Assembly (NCBI GenBank): GCA_937931765.1
Contig: CALHAO010000013.1
Location: 1 to 13,935 of the forward strand
Direction of reading: 5' to 3'
Source of the DNA: an uncultured Thiotrichaceae bacterium
GTDB taxonomy: Bacteria > Pseudomonadota > Gammaproteobacteria > Thiotrichales > Thiotrichaceae
DNA: 13,935 nucleotides
Position 1 is the first letter of the stretch; the number at the start of each line of letters is the position of its first letter. The position numbers were made by a program, and so were the translations under genes. Shown one piece after another: positions 1 through 8,102 of this stretch. Below the pieces are notes generated by a model. The model made no database searches. It had not been told where the DNA came from and saw nothing but the letters and a program-made list of their open reading frames with translations.

Positions 1-1
1 C

Positions 2-2527
2 GAGAAAAGACGTGAGTCCTATGATGAGCGTTTGAAGATTGAGCTGGACGTGATCAACGGCATGGGTTTTCCGGGTTATTTCCTGATCGTTGCCGACTTT
101 ATCCAATGGGCAAAAGACAATGATATTCCGGTGGGGCCGGGCCGTGGTTCCGGTGCCGGTTCGTTGGTAGCATATGCGCTGAAGATTACTGATATTGATC
201 CATTAGAATATGATCTGCTGTTTGAGCGCTTTCTGAACCCTGAGCGGGTATCCATGCCTGATTTCGATATTGATTTCTGTATGGATAATCGCGATAAAGT
301 GATCGATTATGTGGCGGAGACTTATGGTCGTAATCAGGTTTCACAGATCATTACTTATGGTTCGATGGCTGCGAAGGCGGTGGTGCGTGATGTCGGGCGA
401 GTGTTGGGGCACCCCTATGGTTTCGTAGATCGGATTGCCAAACTGGTGCCGTTTGAGGTCGGCATGACGCTGACCAAAGCACTAGCAGAGTCGGTTGATC
501 TGAAAGTACTGTATGACGATGATGAAGAGGTTAAATCATTACTGGATCTGGCTTTGTCGTTGGAAGGCCTGTCGAAGAACGTCGGTAAGCATGCGGGTGG
601 TGTATTAATTTCACCTTCTGATCTGACTGATTTTACGCCGGTTTATTGTGAAGAAGACGGCAGTGGTCTGGTCTCGCAATATGACAAAGATGATGTGGAG
701 GCGGTCGGGCTGGTTAAGTTTGACTTTCTCGGTTTGCGGAATCTGACTATTATCGATTGGGCGGTGAAAACCATCAATCGTAAGCGGGCGGTGAAGGGTG
801 AAGATCCGCTGGACATTACGCGGCTTGATTTGGAGGATAAAGCTTCTTTTGTGCTATTGAAAGCACAGAAAACAACGGCTATTTTCCAGCTTGAATCACG
901 CGGCATGAAGGAGCTGATTAAGCGCCTGCAGCCGGATGTGTTTGAGGATATTGTCGCACTAGTTGCTCTTTATCGTCCGGGGCCGCTGCAATCCGGTATG
1001 GTAGATGATTTTATCAACCGTAAACATGGCCGCGCTAAAGTAGAGTACCCGCACCCTGATCTTGAGCCGATCCTGAAGCCGACTTACGGCGTTATTTTGT
1101 ATCAGGAACAGGTAATGCAAATTGCGCAGGTGCTGGCCAGTTTTACGCTGGGTGGGGCGGATATGTTGCGCCGGGCGATGGGTAAGAAAAAGCCGGAGGA
1201 AATGGAAAAACAGCGTGGCCTGTTTATGGAAGGTTCCGGCAAGAATGGCGTGGATGCTGACCAAGCCACTTATATCTTTGATTTGATGGAGAAGTTTGCC
1301 GGTTATGGTTTTAATAAATCCCACTCGGCTGCTTATGCACTAGTCTCTTTCCAGACCACATGGTTAAAAACACATTATCCGGCAGCGTTTATGGCTGCGG
1401 TATTATCTGCTGATTTGGATAATACTGATAAAGTGGTGATGATGTTGGATGATTGTCGCCAGTTGGAATTGACTGTACTGCCTCCGGATATTAATCAATC
1501 TGAATATCAGTTCACTGTTAATGACGATGATCATATCGTTTATGGGCTAGGTGCGGTAAAAGGGGCGGGTGAGTCAGCCATTAGTCTGATTCTTGATAAC
1601 CGTCGGGAAGATGGGCAGTTCACTTCCTTGCTGAATTTGTGTCAACGTATTGCCTCACAAAAAGTGACGCGTCGGGTGCTGGAAACACTGATTAAAGCCG
1701 GTGTGTTGGATTCTTTAAAAGGAAGTCGCCGTGCCAAACTGGAGTTTTTACCAGAAGCGCTGCGCATGGCTGAGCAGTACCACCGTGATCAGGGGACAGG
1801 TCAGACCGATTTATTCGGTGGCACTATTGCACCGGCTGTTGAGCAAGCCATGCCGGATCTGCCGGAATGGGATGAAAAGCAGCGGTTGCGGCTTGAAAAA
1901 GAAACCCTGGGGCTCTATTTAACCGGGCACCCTATTAATGAGTATGAAGCTGAATTAAAAGCGATTATTTCACATCGTTTAGTGGAATTGGTGGAGATTG
2001 ATACCAATCAGCGTTACCAGAAAGAGCCGGTGATGTTGTCAGGATTGGTAGCGAGTGTACGGATGCAATCGACTGATCGTGGTAAGCGGGCTTTTGTGCA
2101 GTTGGATGATAAATCTGCTTATTATGAGTTGATGCTGTTTTCTGATGTGATTGAGCAGTTTGGCCATCTTCTTGAGAAAGAAGCCATTGTTGTGCTTGAA
2201 GGGACATTGGATAGTGATTATAGAACGGAGAGTGTGCGCCTGAGAGTTAATCATATTTATTCAATGCAGGAAGTGCGTGAAAACTTATTACGTAAGTTGC
2301 AGCTAACCATTACTGCGCAGCAAATTGAACAAGGTTTAATGGCTAATCTTCAGGGTTTTTTAACACAGACAGAAGAACCAAGGTATCCTGTGATTATTAG
2401 TTACCAGAACCAACAGGCTTGCGCTGATATCAGGTTAGGTAGTCAGCTGTATATTCCACTGAGTGACAGTAGCTTGAGGGAACTGCGCCAGGTAATGGGG
2501 CAGGATGCGGTGCAACTGGTTTATTGA
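2..2527 (+). CDS. dnaE: DNA polymerase III subunit alpha, 5'-truncated by window edge
   Basis: This is the catalytic alpha subunit of the replicative DNA polymerase III holoenzyme, which extends DNA 5'->3' in the cytoplasm. The frame is open from base 2, and 841 residues are visible. The E. coli protein has 1160, so the N-terminal PHP domain and part of the palm (about 320 residues) lie upstream. What remains aligns almost end to end with E. coli DnaE from memory. The MPDFDID motif carries the first two catalytic aspartates (codons 260-262 and 266-268), and KFDFLGLR carries the third (722-724). Thumb and finger motifs such as GGADMLRRAMGKKKPEEM and GYGFNKSHSAAYALVS are intact. A helix-hairpin-helix region follows, then a clamp-binding QTDLF at 1802-1816, equivalent to E. 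coli QADMF. An OB-fold (about 2030-2230) and a tau-binding C-terminus end the protein. Its stop overlaps the region of the next gene's possible starts, so the two are probably co-transcribed. The promoter is outside the window. Confidence 0.98.
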   Translation, partial: EKRRESYDERLKIELDVINGMGFPGYFLIVADFIQWAKDNDIPVGPGRGSGAGSLVAYALKITDIDPLEYDLLFERFLNPERVSMPDFDIDFCMDNRDKVIDYVAETYGRNQVSQIITYGSMAAKAVVRDVGRVLGHPYGFVDRIAKLVPFEVGMTLTKALAESVDLKVLYDDDEEVKSLLDLALSLEGLSKNVGKHAGGVLISPSDLTDFTPVYCEEDGSGLVSQYDKDDVEAVGLVKFDFLGLRNLTIIDWAVKTINRKRAVKGEDPLDITRLDLEDKASFVLLKAQKTTAIFQLESRGMKELIKRLQPDVFEDIVALVALYRPGPLQSGMVDDFINRKHGRAKVEYPHPDLEPILKPTYGVILYQEQVMQIAQVLASFTLGGADMLRRAMGKKKPEEMEKQRGLFMEGSGKNGVDADQATYIFDLMEKFAGYGFNKSHSAAYALVSFQTTWLKTHYPAAFMAAVLSADLDNTDKVVMMLDDCRQLELTVLPPDINQSEYQFTVNDDDHIVYGLGAVKGAGESAISLILDNRREDGQFTSLLNLCQRIASQKVTRRVLETLIKAGVLDSLKGSRRAKLEFLPEALRMAEQYHRDQGTGQTDLFGGTIAPAVEQAMPDLPEWDEKQRLRLEKETLGLYLTGHPINEYEAELKAIISHRLVELVEIDTNQRYQKEPVMLSGLVASVRMQSTDRGKRAFVQLDDKSAYYELMLFSDVIEQFGHLLEKEAIVVLEGTLDSDYRTESVRLRVNHIYSMQEVRENLLRKLQLTITAQQIEQGLMANLQGFLTQTEEPRYPVIISYQNQQACADIRLGSQLYIPLSDSSLRELRQVMGQDAVQLVY

Positions 2528-2550
2528 ATGATGGTTTGCAGATTTGTTTT

Positions 2551-3114
2551 ATGACTGATGCAATGTTACGACAGATTCCAAATATAATCACGCTGACCCG
2601 GATAGTGGCGATTTTCCCTATTTGTTGGTTACTGCTGCATGATGATTATGCAACAGCTTTTGTTTGCCTGATGTTGGCTGGTTTGAGTGATGGCCTGGAT
2701 GGTTTCCTGGCGCGACGTTACGGTTGGTTTACATCTTTGGGCGCTGTGCTTGATCCATTGGCTGATAAGTTGTTTATTATTTCGCTGATCATCGTTTTTG
2801 CTATGAAGGGATATATACCGCTATGGCTTATGTGGTTGGTGATTGGCAGGGATATTGTGATTGTCAGTGGAGCGTTGATTTATCGTTGGGTAACCGGCGT
2901 ACTGGAAATGAAACCATTGTTTATCAGTAAATTAAATACGGCCTTGCAAATGCTGTTATTGGCCGCAACTTTGATGCATGTGGGGCTTTATACGTTAGCA
3001 CCGGAAATACGCGAAGGCCTGCAGTTATTGGTGGCAGCCACCAGCCTGCTCAGTGGATTGATGTATGTGTTTTTATGGACATATGATGCATTTAATAAAG
3101 AGGTTTCGGCATGA
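2551..3114 (+). CDS. CDP-alcohol phosphatidyltransferase family protein (PgsA-like)
   Basis: This is an integral membrane enzyme of the class that transfers a phosphatidyl group from CDP-diacylglycerol to an alcohol. The family signature D-x2-D-G-x2-A-R-x8-G-x3-D-x3-D is complete: it starts at SDGLDGFLARR and ends at GAVLDPLADK, so the metal- and CDP-binding aspartates are present. Several hydrophobic segments follow, as expected for a roughly 190-residue member. The start is uncertain. The frame is open from a TTG at 2524 that overlaps the dnaE stop. I chose the ATG at 2551 (187 residues), but the ATG at 2563, giving MLRQIPNIITLTRI, matches the usual PgsA N-terminus equally well. None has a strong ribosome-binding site. 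The substrate alcohol cannot be read from the sequence. The true housekeeping pgsA usually sits beside uvrC, so this may be a second paralogue; that is inference. It overlaps the next gene by four bases (ATGA), which suggests translational coupling. Confidence 0.88.
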   Translation: MTDAMLRQIPNIITLTRIVAIFPICWLLLHDDYATAFVCLMLAGLSDGLDGFLARRYGWFTSLGAVLDPLADKLFIISLIIVFAMKGYIPLWLMWLVIGRDIVIVSGALIYRWVTGVLEMKPLFISKLNTALQMLLLAATLMHVGLYTLAPEIREGLQLLVAATSLLSGLMYVFLWTYDAFNKEVSA

Positions 3115-4181
3115 CTTTTGACGGGCGTTTTTGGTTCTGGATATTCTTGGCTGTTTTGTCGGTCTTATTGATCACGCTGTTGTCCCCTATCCTGATGCCG
3201 TTTGTTGCGGGTGCTTTGATTGCTTATCTGGCTGATCCGTTGGCTGATCGGCTGGAAGCACTGAAACTGTCACGCGGCTTGTCGGTGACCATTGTCTTTA
3301 TTGTTAGTTTTGGTGTGATTCTATTGCTGCTGTTGGTGTTGATCCCGGTATTAAGTTCGCAGTTACAGCAATTTGCTGAGTTTTTCTCGGATAATTTTGA
3401 TGGCACCATCCGCCAGACTCTTGTTCCTTACTTAGAAGAAAAGTTTGGTATTGATCCCTCTATATTAGGTGCTGATCAACTAATTTCAGTCGTTTCTTCT
3501 AATCTCAAGGAAGCTGGCGGTTTTGCCAGAAACGCTATTCAGGCAATCTCCAAGTCAGGGTTTGCTGTGCTGGGTTGGGTGGCTAATCTGGTGATGATTC
3601 CGATTATTTCATTCTATTTACTGCGGGATTGGGATAAGTTGGTAGCTTATATACATGACCTGTTGCCACGTAATATTGAGCCGGTTGTTGCAAGGCTGGC
3701 AAAGGATTCAGATGAAATGCTGGGTGCCTTCCTGCGTGGTCAGTTCTTGGTGATGCTCGCACTCAGTACGATTTATAGTATTGGCTTGTGGATAATCGGA
3801 CTGAATTTTGCGTTACTTATTGGCCTTATTGCTGGTTTGGTTAGTTTTGTACCTTATCTGGGGTTGATTGTCGGTGTAGCCATTGCTGGTTTAGCGATTC
3901 TGTTTCAAACGGGTGATGCTTTTCAGCTGTTCTGGGTATTTGTGGTTTTTGGTGCGGCTCAGATGGTAGAGGGTATGCTGTTGACACCACTACTGGTTGG
4001 CGAGCGCATTGGTTTACATCCCGTTGCAGTCATTTTTGCGGTATTGGCGGGTGGGCAGCTTTTTGGTTTCTTTGGTGTGTTGCTGGCTTTGCCGGTGGCT
4101 GCGGTGTTGGCAGTTGTCCTGCGCCATTTACATGACTCCTATAAACAGAGCCAGATTTACCGGATTAACGTGGATTCATAA
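3111..4181 (+). CDS. perM: AI-2E family transporter / PerM-type membrane protein
   Basis: This 356-residue polytopic inner-membrane protein belongs to the AI-2E transporter (PerM/YdiK/TqsA) superfamily. The sequence shows an N-terminal pair of hydrophobic segments with the family-typical 'PFVAGALIAYLADPLADRLE' region near residues 25-45. A long amphipathic stretch (about residues 85-145) precedes a further group of membrane helices, including GLVSFVPYLGLIVGVAIAG and the C-terminal GGQLFGFFGVLLALPVAAVLAVVL, which is characteristic of the family. Some members export autoinducer-2 or act as Na+/H+ antiporters, but most have no proven substrate, so I assign none. The ATG overlaps the preceding stop, and an AGAGG ribosome-binding site lies just upstream (about 3099-3103). 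The stop codon directly abuts the hda ATG. The symbol perM reflects family resemblance and this gene neighbourhood, not demonstrated function. Confidence 0.9.
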   Translation: MTFDGRFWFWIFLAVLSVLLITLLSPILMPFVAGALIAYLADPLADRLEALKLSRGLSVTIVFIVSFGVILLLLLVLIPVLSSQLQQFAEFFSDNFDGTIRQTLVPYLEEKFGIDPSILGADQLISVVSSNLKEAGGFARNAIQAISKSGFAVLGWVANLVMIPIISFYLLRDWDKLVAYIHDLLPRNIEPVVARLAKDSDEMLGAFLRGQFLVMLALSTIYSIGLWIIGLNFALLIGLIAGLVSFVPYLGLIVGVAIAGLAILFQTGDAFQLFWVFVVFGAAQMVEGMLLTPLLVGERIGLHPVAVIFAVLAGGQLFGFFGVLLALPVAAVLAVVLRHLHDSYKQSQIYRINVDS

Positions 4182-4886
4182 ATGAGGCAATTATCATTAA
4201 ACGTTACATTGCCTGACGGGCTTAGCTTTGAGTCATTTTGTCCGTTGCCGGGAAATGAAGATATTCTGACTTTATTGCAGAGTCCGTTCTGGGAGGAATT
4301 CCCGCAGATTTTTGTGTTTGGCGGCTCCGGAAGTGGTAAATCACACTTGTTGCAGGCTTGCTGTTATCGTTTGCAAGCGAATTTTCACGCTGCTACCTAT
4401 TTGTCACTACGTGATTTATCACAGTTTGGAACTGGTGTGATATCGGGCCTGGATGGTAGTGCAACGCTGTTGGCATTGGATGATGTTGATGCAGTGATGG
4501 GCAATAAAGCTTGGGAAGAGGCGTTGTTTCATCTGATAAACCGCTGCCGGGAAAATCAACAGGCCATTTTATTGAGCGCTAGAAAAAAACCACATGAGTT
4601 GGGTTGTGAATTACCGGATTTGGCATCAAGATTGCGTTGGGGGCCGATTTACCAACTACGCAGTCTGGATGATGAGCAGGCGATGGAAGTTTTTAAGTGG
4701 CGTGCCCGTAACCGTGGTTTTGAAATAACTGATCAGGCGGCCAGTTACATTAGTAAAAATATTCCACTGGATATGCAAAGTTTAATGATTTTACTGCAAC
4801 ACCTTGATACTGAAAGCTTGAATGATGGTCGGAAAATAACTCGCCAGTTTGTCCAGAAGGTTTTACAAGAAGAATGGTGTCGCTAG
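4182..4886 (+). CDS. hda: DnaA regulatory inactivator Hda
   Basis: Hda is a DnaA-related AAA+ protein. Bound to the DNA-loaded beta clamp, it stimulates DnaA to hydrolyse its ATP after initiation (RIDA) and so prevents over-initiation. The 234-residue length matches the family. The N-terminal QLSL (residues 3-6) is the clamp-binding motif. Walker A is GGSGSGKS (residues 47-54); it has the lysine that I recall being replaced by arginine in E. coli Hda. Walker B is LLALDD (residues 96-101). LPDLASR ends in the probable arginine finger, Arg150. By my alignment, the position of the sensor-2 arginine in DnaA holds Gln199 here (DMQSL); this is an unaided alignment. There is no DNA-binding domain IV, which separates it from DnaA. 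It begins directly after the perM stop, is last in the dnaE run, and converges with the small minus-strand gene. I see no convincing terminator in the 53-bp gap. Confidence 0.95.
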   Translation: MRQLSLNVTLPDGLSFESFCPLPGNEDILTLLQSPFWEEFPQIFVFGGSGSGKSHLLQACCYRLQANFHAATYLSLRDLSQFGTGVISGLDGSATLLALDDVDAVMGNKAWEEALFHLINRCRENQQAILLSARKKPHELGCELPDLASRLRWGPIYQLRSLDDEQAMEVFKWRARNRGFEITDQAASYISKNIPLDMQSLMILLQHLDTESLNDGRKITRQFVQKVLQEEWCR

Positions 4887-4939
4887 TTGTTCTATATTCA
4901 ACTCAGGCATAAAATTTCTGACAACTTTCTGTTGACAAT

Positions 4940-5134
4940 CTAATCTAATAAAAAATCATCATCAAAAATATCGGTCAAGCGCTTTTTCAGTGCCCGCTCC
5001 GCTAAATGGTCTTCAATATTCCGGCGGATAATATGTGGTTTTTTTTCTTGATCCGTTTTTGTTTCAGTAGTTTCATGACTATTTTTTTCTACATCTGAAG
5101 GTGTAGGGTTATTATTTTTATTATTAACAGACAT
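4940..5134 (-). CDS. Small charged protein, resembling the PA3496 family
   Basis: This is a 64-residue protein read from the ATG at 5134, which has a good ribosome-binding site (AGGAGC, within 5142-5147). The frame stays open further upstream to 5227, but only to a TTG with no ribosome-binding site, so the shorter form is preferred. The first half is low-complexity and polar, rich in Asn, Thr, Glu and Lys. The second half is a predicted helical, charged segment: RRNIEDHLAERALKKRL followed by an acidic DIFDDDFLLD tail. That IEDxLxERxLxxxL plus acidic end resembles the small proteins named 'PA3496 family putative envelope integrity protein' in genome annotation. I have this only by memory of the pattern, so the assignment is tentative. 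There is no signal peptide and no membrane segment. It lies 105 bp after dsbD on the same strand and could be read through from it. Confidence 0.72.
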   Translation of the reverse strand: MSVNNKNNNPTPSDVEKNSHETTETKTDQEKKPHIIRRNIEDHLAERALKKRLTDIFDDDFLLD

Positions 5135-5138
5135 TTGT

Positions 5139-5189
5139 CTTGCTCCTGTGTTGTGCTTTTTTAGCAACTTTGTTGTTATTAGGAGCAAG
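5139..5189 (-). promoter_or_regulatory. Inverted repeat burying the ribosome-binding site of the small gene
   Basis: Two perfect complementary 9-bp arms, CTTGCTCCT at 5139-5147 and AGGAGCAAG at 5181-5189 (plus-strand reading), are separated by 33 bases. On the minus-strand mRNA the downstream arm contains the AGGAG ribosome-binding site of the 64-residue gene, three to four bases before its ATG. The upstream arm is an exact anti-ribosome-binding-site sequence. A smaller inner pairing (GTTGT with GCAAC, about 5150-5168) could stack inside. Folding would therefore hide the site. Regulation is inferred; only the repeat and its position are seen. Confidence 0.5.
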
Positions 5190-5239
5190 TATATGCAAGC
5201 CAGATGAATTTTTGCTGACTGAATCAAAAATTGCGGGAA

Positions 5240-7525
5240 TTACTGGTTTTGGGTGAACTGTTGCAGTCGTTTTCGGAAAGTCGGTGTGTCTTCATAACCG
5301 ATCATGCGTAGGCCTCGTATTTCTTGCCCCTGAGTGTCAAAAAAGATAATAGTAGGTGGGCCGACTATGCCGAAGCGTTTCTCCAGTCCTTTGCTATGTT
5401 CGTTTCTGAGTGTTACATCAGCCTGTAAAATAATGACATTGCTAAGATCGCCGCCTACTTCCGGTACGGTAAAAACATTTTTTTCCATACGTATGCAGTC
5501 AACACACCAGTCAGCATAGAAATCCAGCATTACTAGTTGTTCTGATTGTTTGGCCTGGCCAAGAATAGCGTCTAACTCGGACACATTCTTAATTTGCCTG
5601 AAGGAAAGGCCTTGATGTTGTGATGTGTTGCCAGCAGTTGATGTACCCGCCACCGTAAAGGAGAGTGAACCTTTGAGTGGGTGCATTATATTTTGGTTGC
5701 CCAGCACTACGCCTATCAATTGGGCGAAGCCAAAGAATAGTAGAATCAGGCCAATACTTTTCCAGAAACGATCCCAGCCAGTTGTTTCTTCATGTAATTT
5801 ATCCAGAGCGCCCATGTAGATGCCGGATGATACTAATAGCATGCCGATGAGTAACATGGTGACGGTAGTTGAGGTGATGCGACTGAGCATCCAGATGGCC
5901 ATGCCTAATAGCATAATGCCGAATAAGGATTTGATGACATCCATCCAGCCACCCGCTTTGGGTAGGAGGTGTCCGCCTAAGGTGCCGACTACCAGCAGGA
6001 TGACACCCATACCAAAGCCCATACTGAACAATGCTGAGGCACCCAGCAGTGCGTCCTTGCTATCAGCAATATAAGTCAGTGCTGCGGCTAGTGCAGGGGC
6101 AACACAAGGGCCGACAATTAGCGTGGAGAGGAAACCCATAATGGCTGCACCCAGTAAACTGCCTCCACGTTGGTTGCTGCTGATTTCATTCAGGCGGGAT
6201 TGAATGCGGTTGGGCATCTGCAATTCAAAGAAGCCAAACATTGAAAAAGCCAGTACTACGAACAATGTGGCAAACAGACCGATGGCAATGGGATGTTGCA
6301 GGCTGGCTTGCAGGTTTTCACCGAAAAAGCCAAAGACTAAGCCGATCAATGCATAAGCCGTTGCGCTGGCGGTGACATAGACCAGTGATAGCAGGAAGGC
6401 TTTGTTAGCAGACAGGTTAGCTTGTCCGGCAACAATACCGGATAAAATCGGAATCATTGGGAAAATGCAGGGCGTTAATGATAGTCCGAGTCCGATAATA
6501 AAAAAGATTGAGATGGTTCCGATAAAGCTGCCGGAAAAGTATTCGTCGGTGAGTATGCCTGATCCAAAACCTGATTCCGGTGAAGCGCTTTGTTCCGGCA
6601 AATTGGCGAGAGAGAGTGTAATTTCTTTGTTAATGGGGGGGTAACATACTCTGGCATCATTTGAGCAACCCTGATACTGGGCTTGGATAGTCAGCTCTTC
6701 AATGTCTGATGTTAGTAGCGGAATAATGATGTCTATATTCTGGTCATAGATTTCTACCTCGCCAAAAAACTCATCATTGACCATTTGGCCTTCCGGAAAC
6801 TGGATTTCACCCAGTTCTGCATTGTCCGGGCTGCTGGCAGTAAAATTGATTTTATTGCGATATAGGTGATGACCCGGCAATATCTCCCAGCGGGCATGCA
6901 AGGTGCGTTTGTCGGTCGCTTCCAGTGAAAATCTGAGTGCTTCGTCAGATGATAATGCTTTTGTGCCGCTCGTGCTGCCCGAAGTAGTTTTGTCACCATC
7001 TGCTATTAAGGTTGTTTCTGGCGCAGCGGTTTTGTTTTGGGGGATATTTTCAGTGCTGCTGGTGGTATTGTCGGTGGCGGCTAGTTCAGGAAGGGAAACT
7101 GTGACTTTCTTTCGTTGAGGGGGGTAACATAAACCGGCGTCAGCACACCCTTGGTATTTTGTTTTAAGGGCTAGTTCGACTGCATTGAGTGTGTCACCTT
7201 GCCTTGTTATCGGAATGTCAATAGAGAAGGCTTCGTGGTAAACCTCCATCTCACCAAAGGTCGGGTCATCTTTGAGATCCCCTTTCGGGTAGCTGGCAGT
7301 GTCGCTAAGAAGTGATATGCCTTCATTGCCAGAGCTAAATGAAAGACGTTCCCGGTATAAGTAATACCCCTCTGCTACTTCCCATGTCAGCCTGATATTG
7401 TTTCCATCGATTGCAGTCGCAGAAACCTGGAATGCTTTGTCCGGGTGGAGTAAATCTTCCTGCTTAAGTGCATAAGCATTGAAGCTAATTACAAATAATA
7501 CAAGAAATGTCAGCAAGTTTTTCAT
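5240..7525 (-). CDS. dsbD: Thiol:disulfide interchange protein DsbD with two tandem N-terminal domains
   Basis: DsbD moves electrons from cytoplasmic thioredoxin across the inner membrane to periplasmic partners such as DsbC and cytochrome-maturation proteins. The order in this 761-residue protein is as follows. A signal peptide (1-19) probably ends at AYA. The first periplasmic alpha domain (about 25-147) has Cys127 and Cys133 in YQGCADAGLCYPP. A Thr/Ser-rich linker covers about 150-190. A second alpha domain (about 192-308) has Cys287 and Cys294 in YQGCSNDARVCYPP. The membrane domain (about 330-610) has its cysteines in LTPC (Cys353) and VGPC (Cys474). The C-terminal thioredoxin-like gamma domain has CVDC at 674-677 and a GPPT cis-proline at 722-725. 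The E. coli protein (about 565 residues) has one alpha domain, so the extra 190 or so residues are a duplicated sensor domain. All four cysteine pairs look usable. The ribosome-binding site before the ATG is weak. Confidence 0.96.
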   Translation of the reverse strand: MKNLLTFLVLFVISFNAYALKQEDLLHPDKAFQVSATAIDGNNIRLTWEVAEGYYLYRERLSFSSGNEGISLLSDTASYPKGDLKDDPTFGEMEVYHEAFSIDIPITRQGDTLNAVELALKTKYQGCADAGLCYPPQRKKVTVSLPELAATDNTTSSTENIPQNKTAAPETTLIADGDKTTSGSTSGTKALSSDEALRFSLEATDKRTLHARWEILPGHHLYRNKINFTASSPDNAELGEIQFPEGQMVNDEFFGEVEIYDQNIDIIIPLLTSDIEELTIQAQYQGCSNDARVCYPPINKEITLSLANLPEQSASPESGFGSGILTDEYFSGSFIGTISIFFIIGLGLSLTPCIFPMIPILSGIVAGQANLSANKAFLLSLVYVTASATAYALIGLVFGFFGENLQASLQHPIAIGLFATLFVVLAFSMFGFFELQMPNRIQSRLNEISSNQRGGSLLGAAIMGFLSTLIVGPCVAPALAAALTYIADSKDALLGASALFSMGFGMGVILLVVGTLGGHLLPKAGGWMDVIKSLFGIMLLGMAIWMLSRITSTTVTMLLIGMLLVSSGIYMGALDKLHEETTGWDRFWKSIGLILLFFGFAQLIGVVLGNQNIMHPLKGSLSFTVAGTSTAGNTSQHQGLSFRQIKNVSELDAILGQAKQSEQLVMLDFYADWCVDCIRMEKNVFTVPEVGGDLSNVIILQADVTLRNEHSKGLEKRFGIVGPPTIIFFDTQGQEIRGLRMIGYEDTPTFRKRLQQFTQNQ

Positions 7526-7585
7526 TACAAGAGAGCTCTTTACATCCAGTGAGGGGAAGGGGCGTATCAGTCACTAAGCGCACTA

Positions 7586-7614
7586 ATACTAGTAGAAATA
7601 TGGATGAACAGCAA
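7586..7614 (-). promoter_or_regulatory. Candidate sigma70 promoter for dsbD
   Basis: Read on the minus strand, TTGCTG (7614-7609) and TAGTAT (7591-7586) are separated by exactly 17 bases, about 60 bp before the dsbD ATG. The hns terminator lies upstream of it, so dsbD needs a promoter in this gap. Each hexamer departs from consensus, and this is a pattern match only. Confidence 0.4.
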
Positions 7615-7690
7615 AGCCTTGTCTAAGGAATTCAGGAAAGTAGGTGGGGAATTAGGCTTTTTTATAAATATAAAAAATGATGGTGATATT

Positions 7691-7736
7691 AAAAACTAAT
7701 TGGCACAACAGTTATGAAGGAGCTGTTGTGCCAATT
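7691..7736 (-). terminator. Rho-independent terminator of the H-NS-family gene
   Basis: Perfect 14-bp arms at 7698-7711 and 7723-7736 flank an 11-base loop. On the minus strand the stem is followed, after two bases, by five T residues (7695-7691). It starts 18 bp beyond the hns stop codon and separates that gene from dsbD. Confidence 0.85.
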
Positions 7737-7754
7737 TTGGATAGTGATGGGTGA

Positions 7755-8066
7755 CTAAATCGTCATATCATCCAGTGATGTGCCTGCATTTATACACTCA
7801 TCAACCCAGCGAGGTCTTCTACCACGTCCGGTCCATGTCATACTTGCATCCTCAGGATGTCTGTATTTAGGTTTTACAGGTTTGCGCATTGCTTTTGCTT
7901 CCATTACTTCCTGTAATGTAAACGGTGAAGCATCAATTAACTCATCCAGTTTCTGGCGAACATCTAACAGTTCAGTCTGACGTTTGTTTTCAATGGCTGA
8001 ATCAATCGTGCTCTTCAGGTTACCCAGCTCACTAATGCTTAGGTTGTCTAAGTCGATGTTTGACAT
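7755..8066 (-). CDS. H-NS family nucleoid-associated histone-like protein
   Basis: This 103-residue protein has the layout of the H-NS/StpA/MvaT-like group that binds and silences AT-rich DNA. The N-terminal half (about residues 5-58) is an acidic and basic heptad-like helical region suited to oligomerisation. The C-terminal half contains KYRHPEDASMTWTGRGRRPRW (residues 67-87), which is the family's DNA-binding signature with the minor-groove GRGRRP loop (residues 80-85). The tail WVDECINAGTSLDDM is also typical of proteobacterial 'H-NS histone family' members. An AGAGAG ribosome-binding site lies about nine bases before the ATG. The gene has its own strong promoter and terminator, so it is probably a single-gene unit. 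It is divergent from the GGDEF-EAL gene across an AT-rich 468-bp gap that it could itself bind (inference). Whether it is the main H-NS of this genome or a paralogue cannot be told here. Confidence 0.93.
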   Translation of the reverse strand: MSNIDLDNLSISELGNLKSTIDSAIENKRQTELLDVRQKLDELIDASPFTLQEVMEAKAMRKPVKPKYRHPEDASMTWTGRGRRPRWVDECINAGTSLDDMTI

Positions 8067-8102
8067 TTTTATATGCTCTCTCTACATAGTTTAAATTAAT
8101 TT

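Noticed and set aside
4887..4939. Shared terminator between convergent hda and the small gene
   Set aside because: Only a 4-bp CAAC/GTTG pairing is visible and no T-run follows, which is too weak to call.
5135..5227. N-terminal extension of the small gene with a hydrophobic stretch
   Set aside because: It would need a TTG start without a ribosome-binding site, while the inner ATG at 5134 has a good one.
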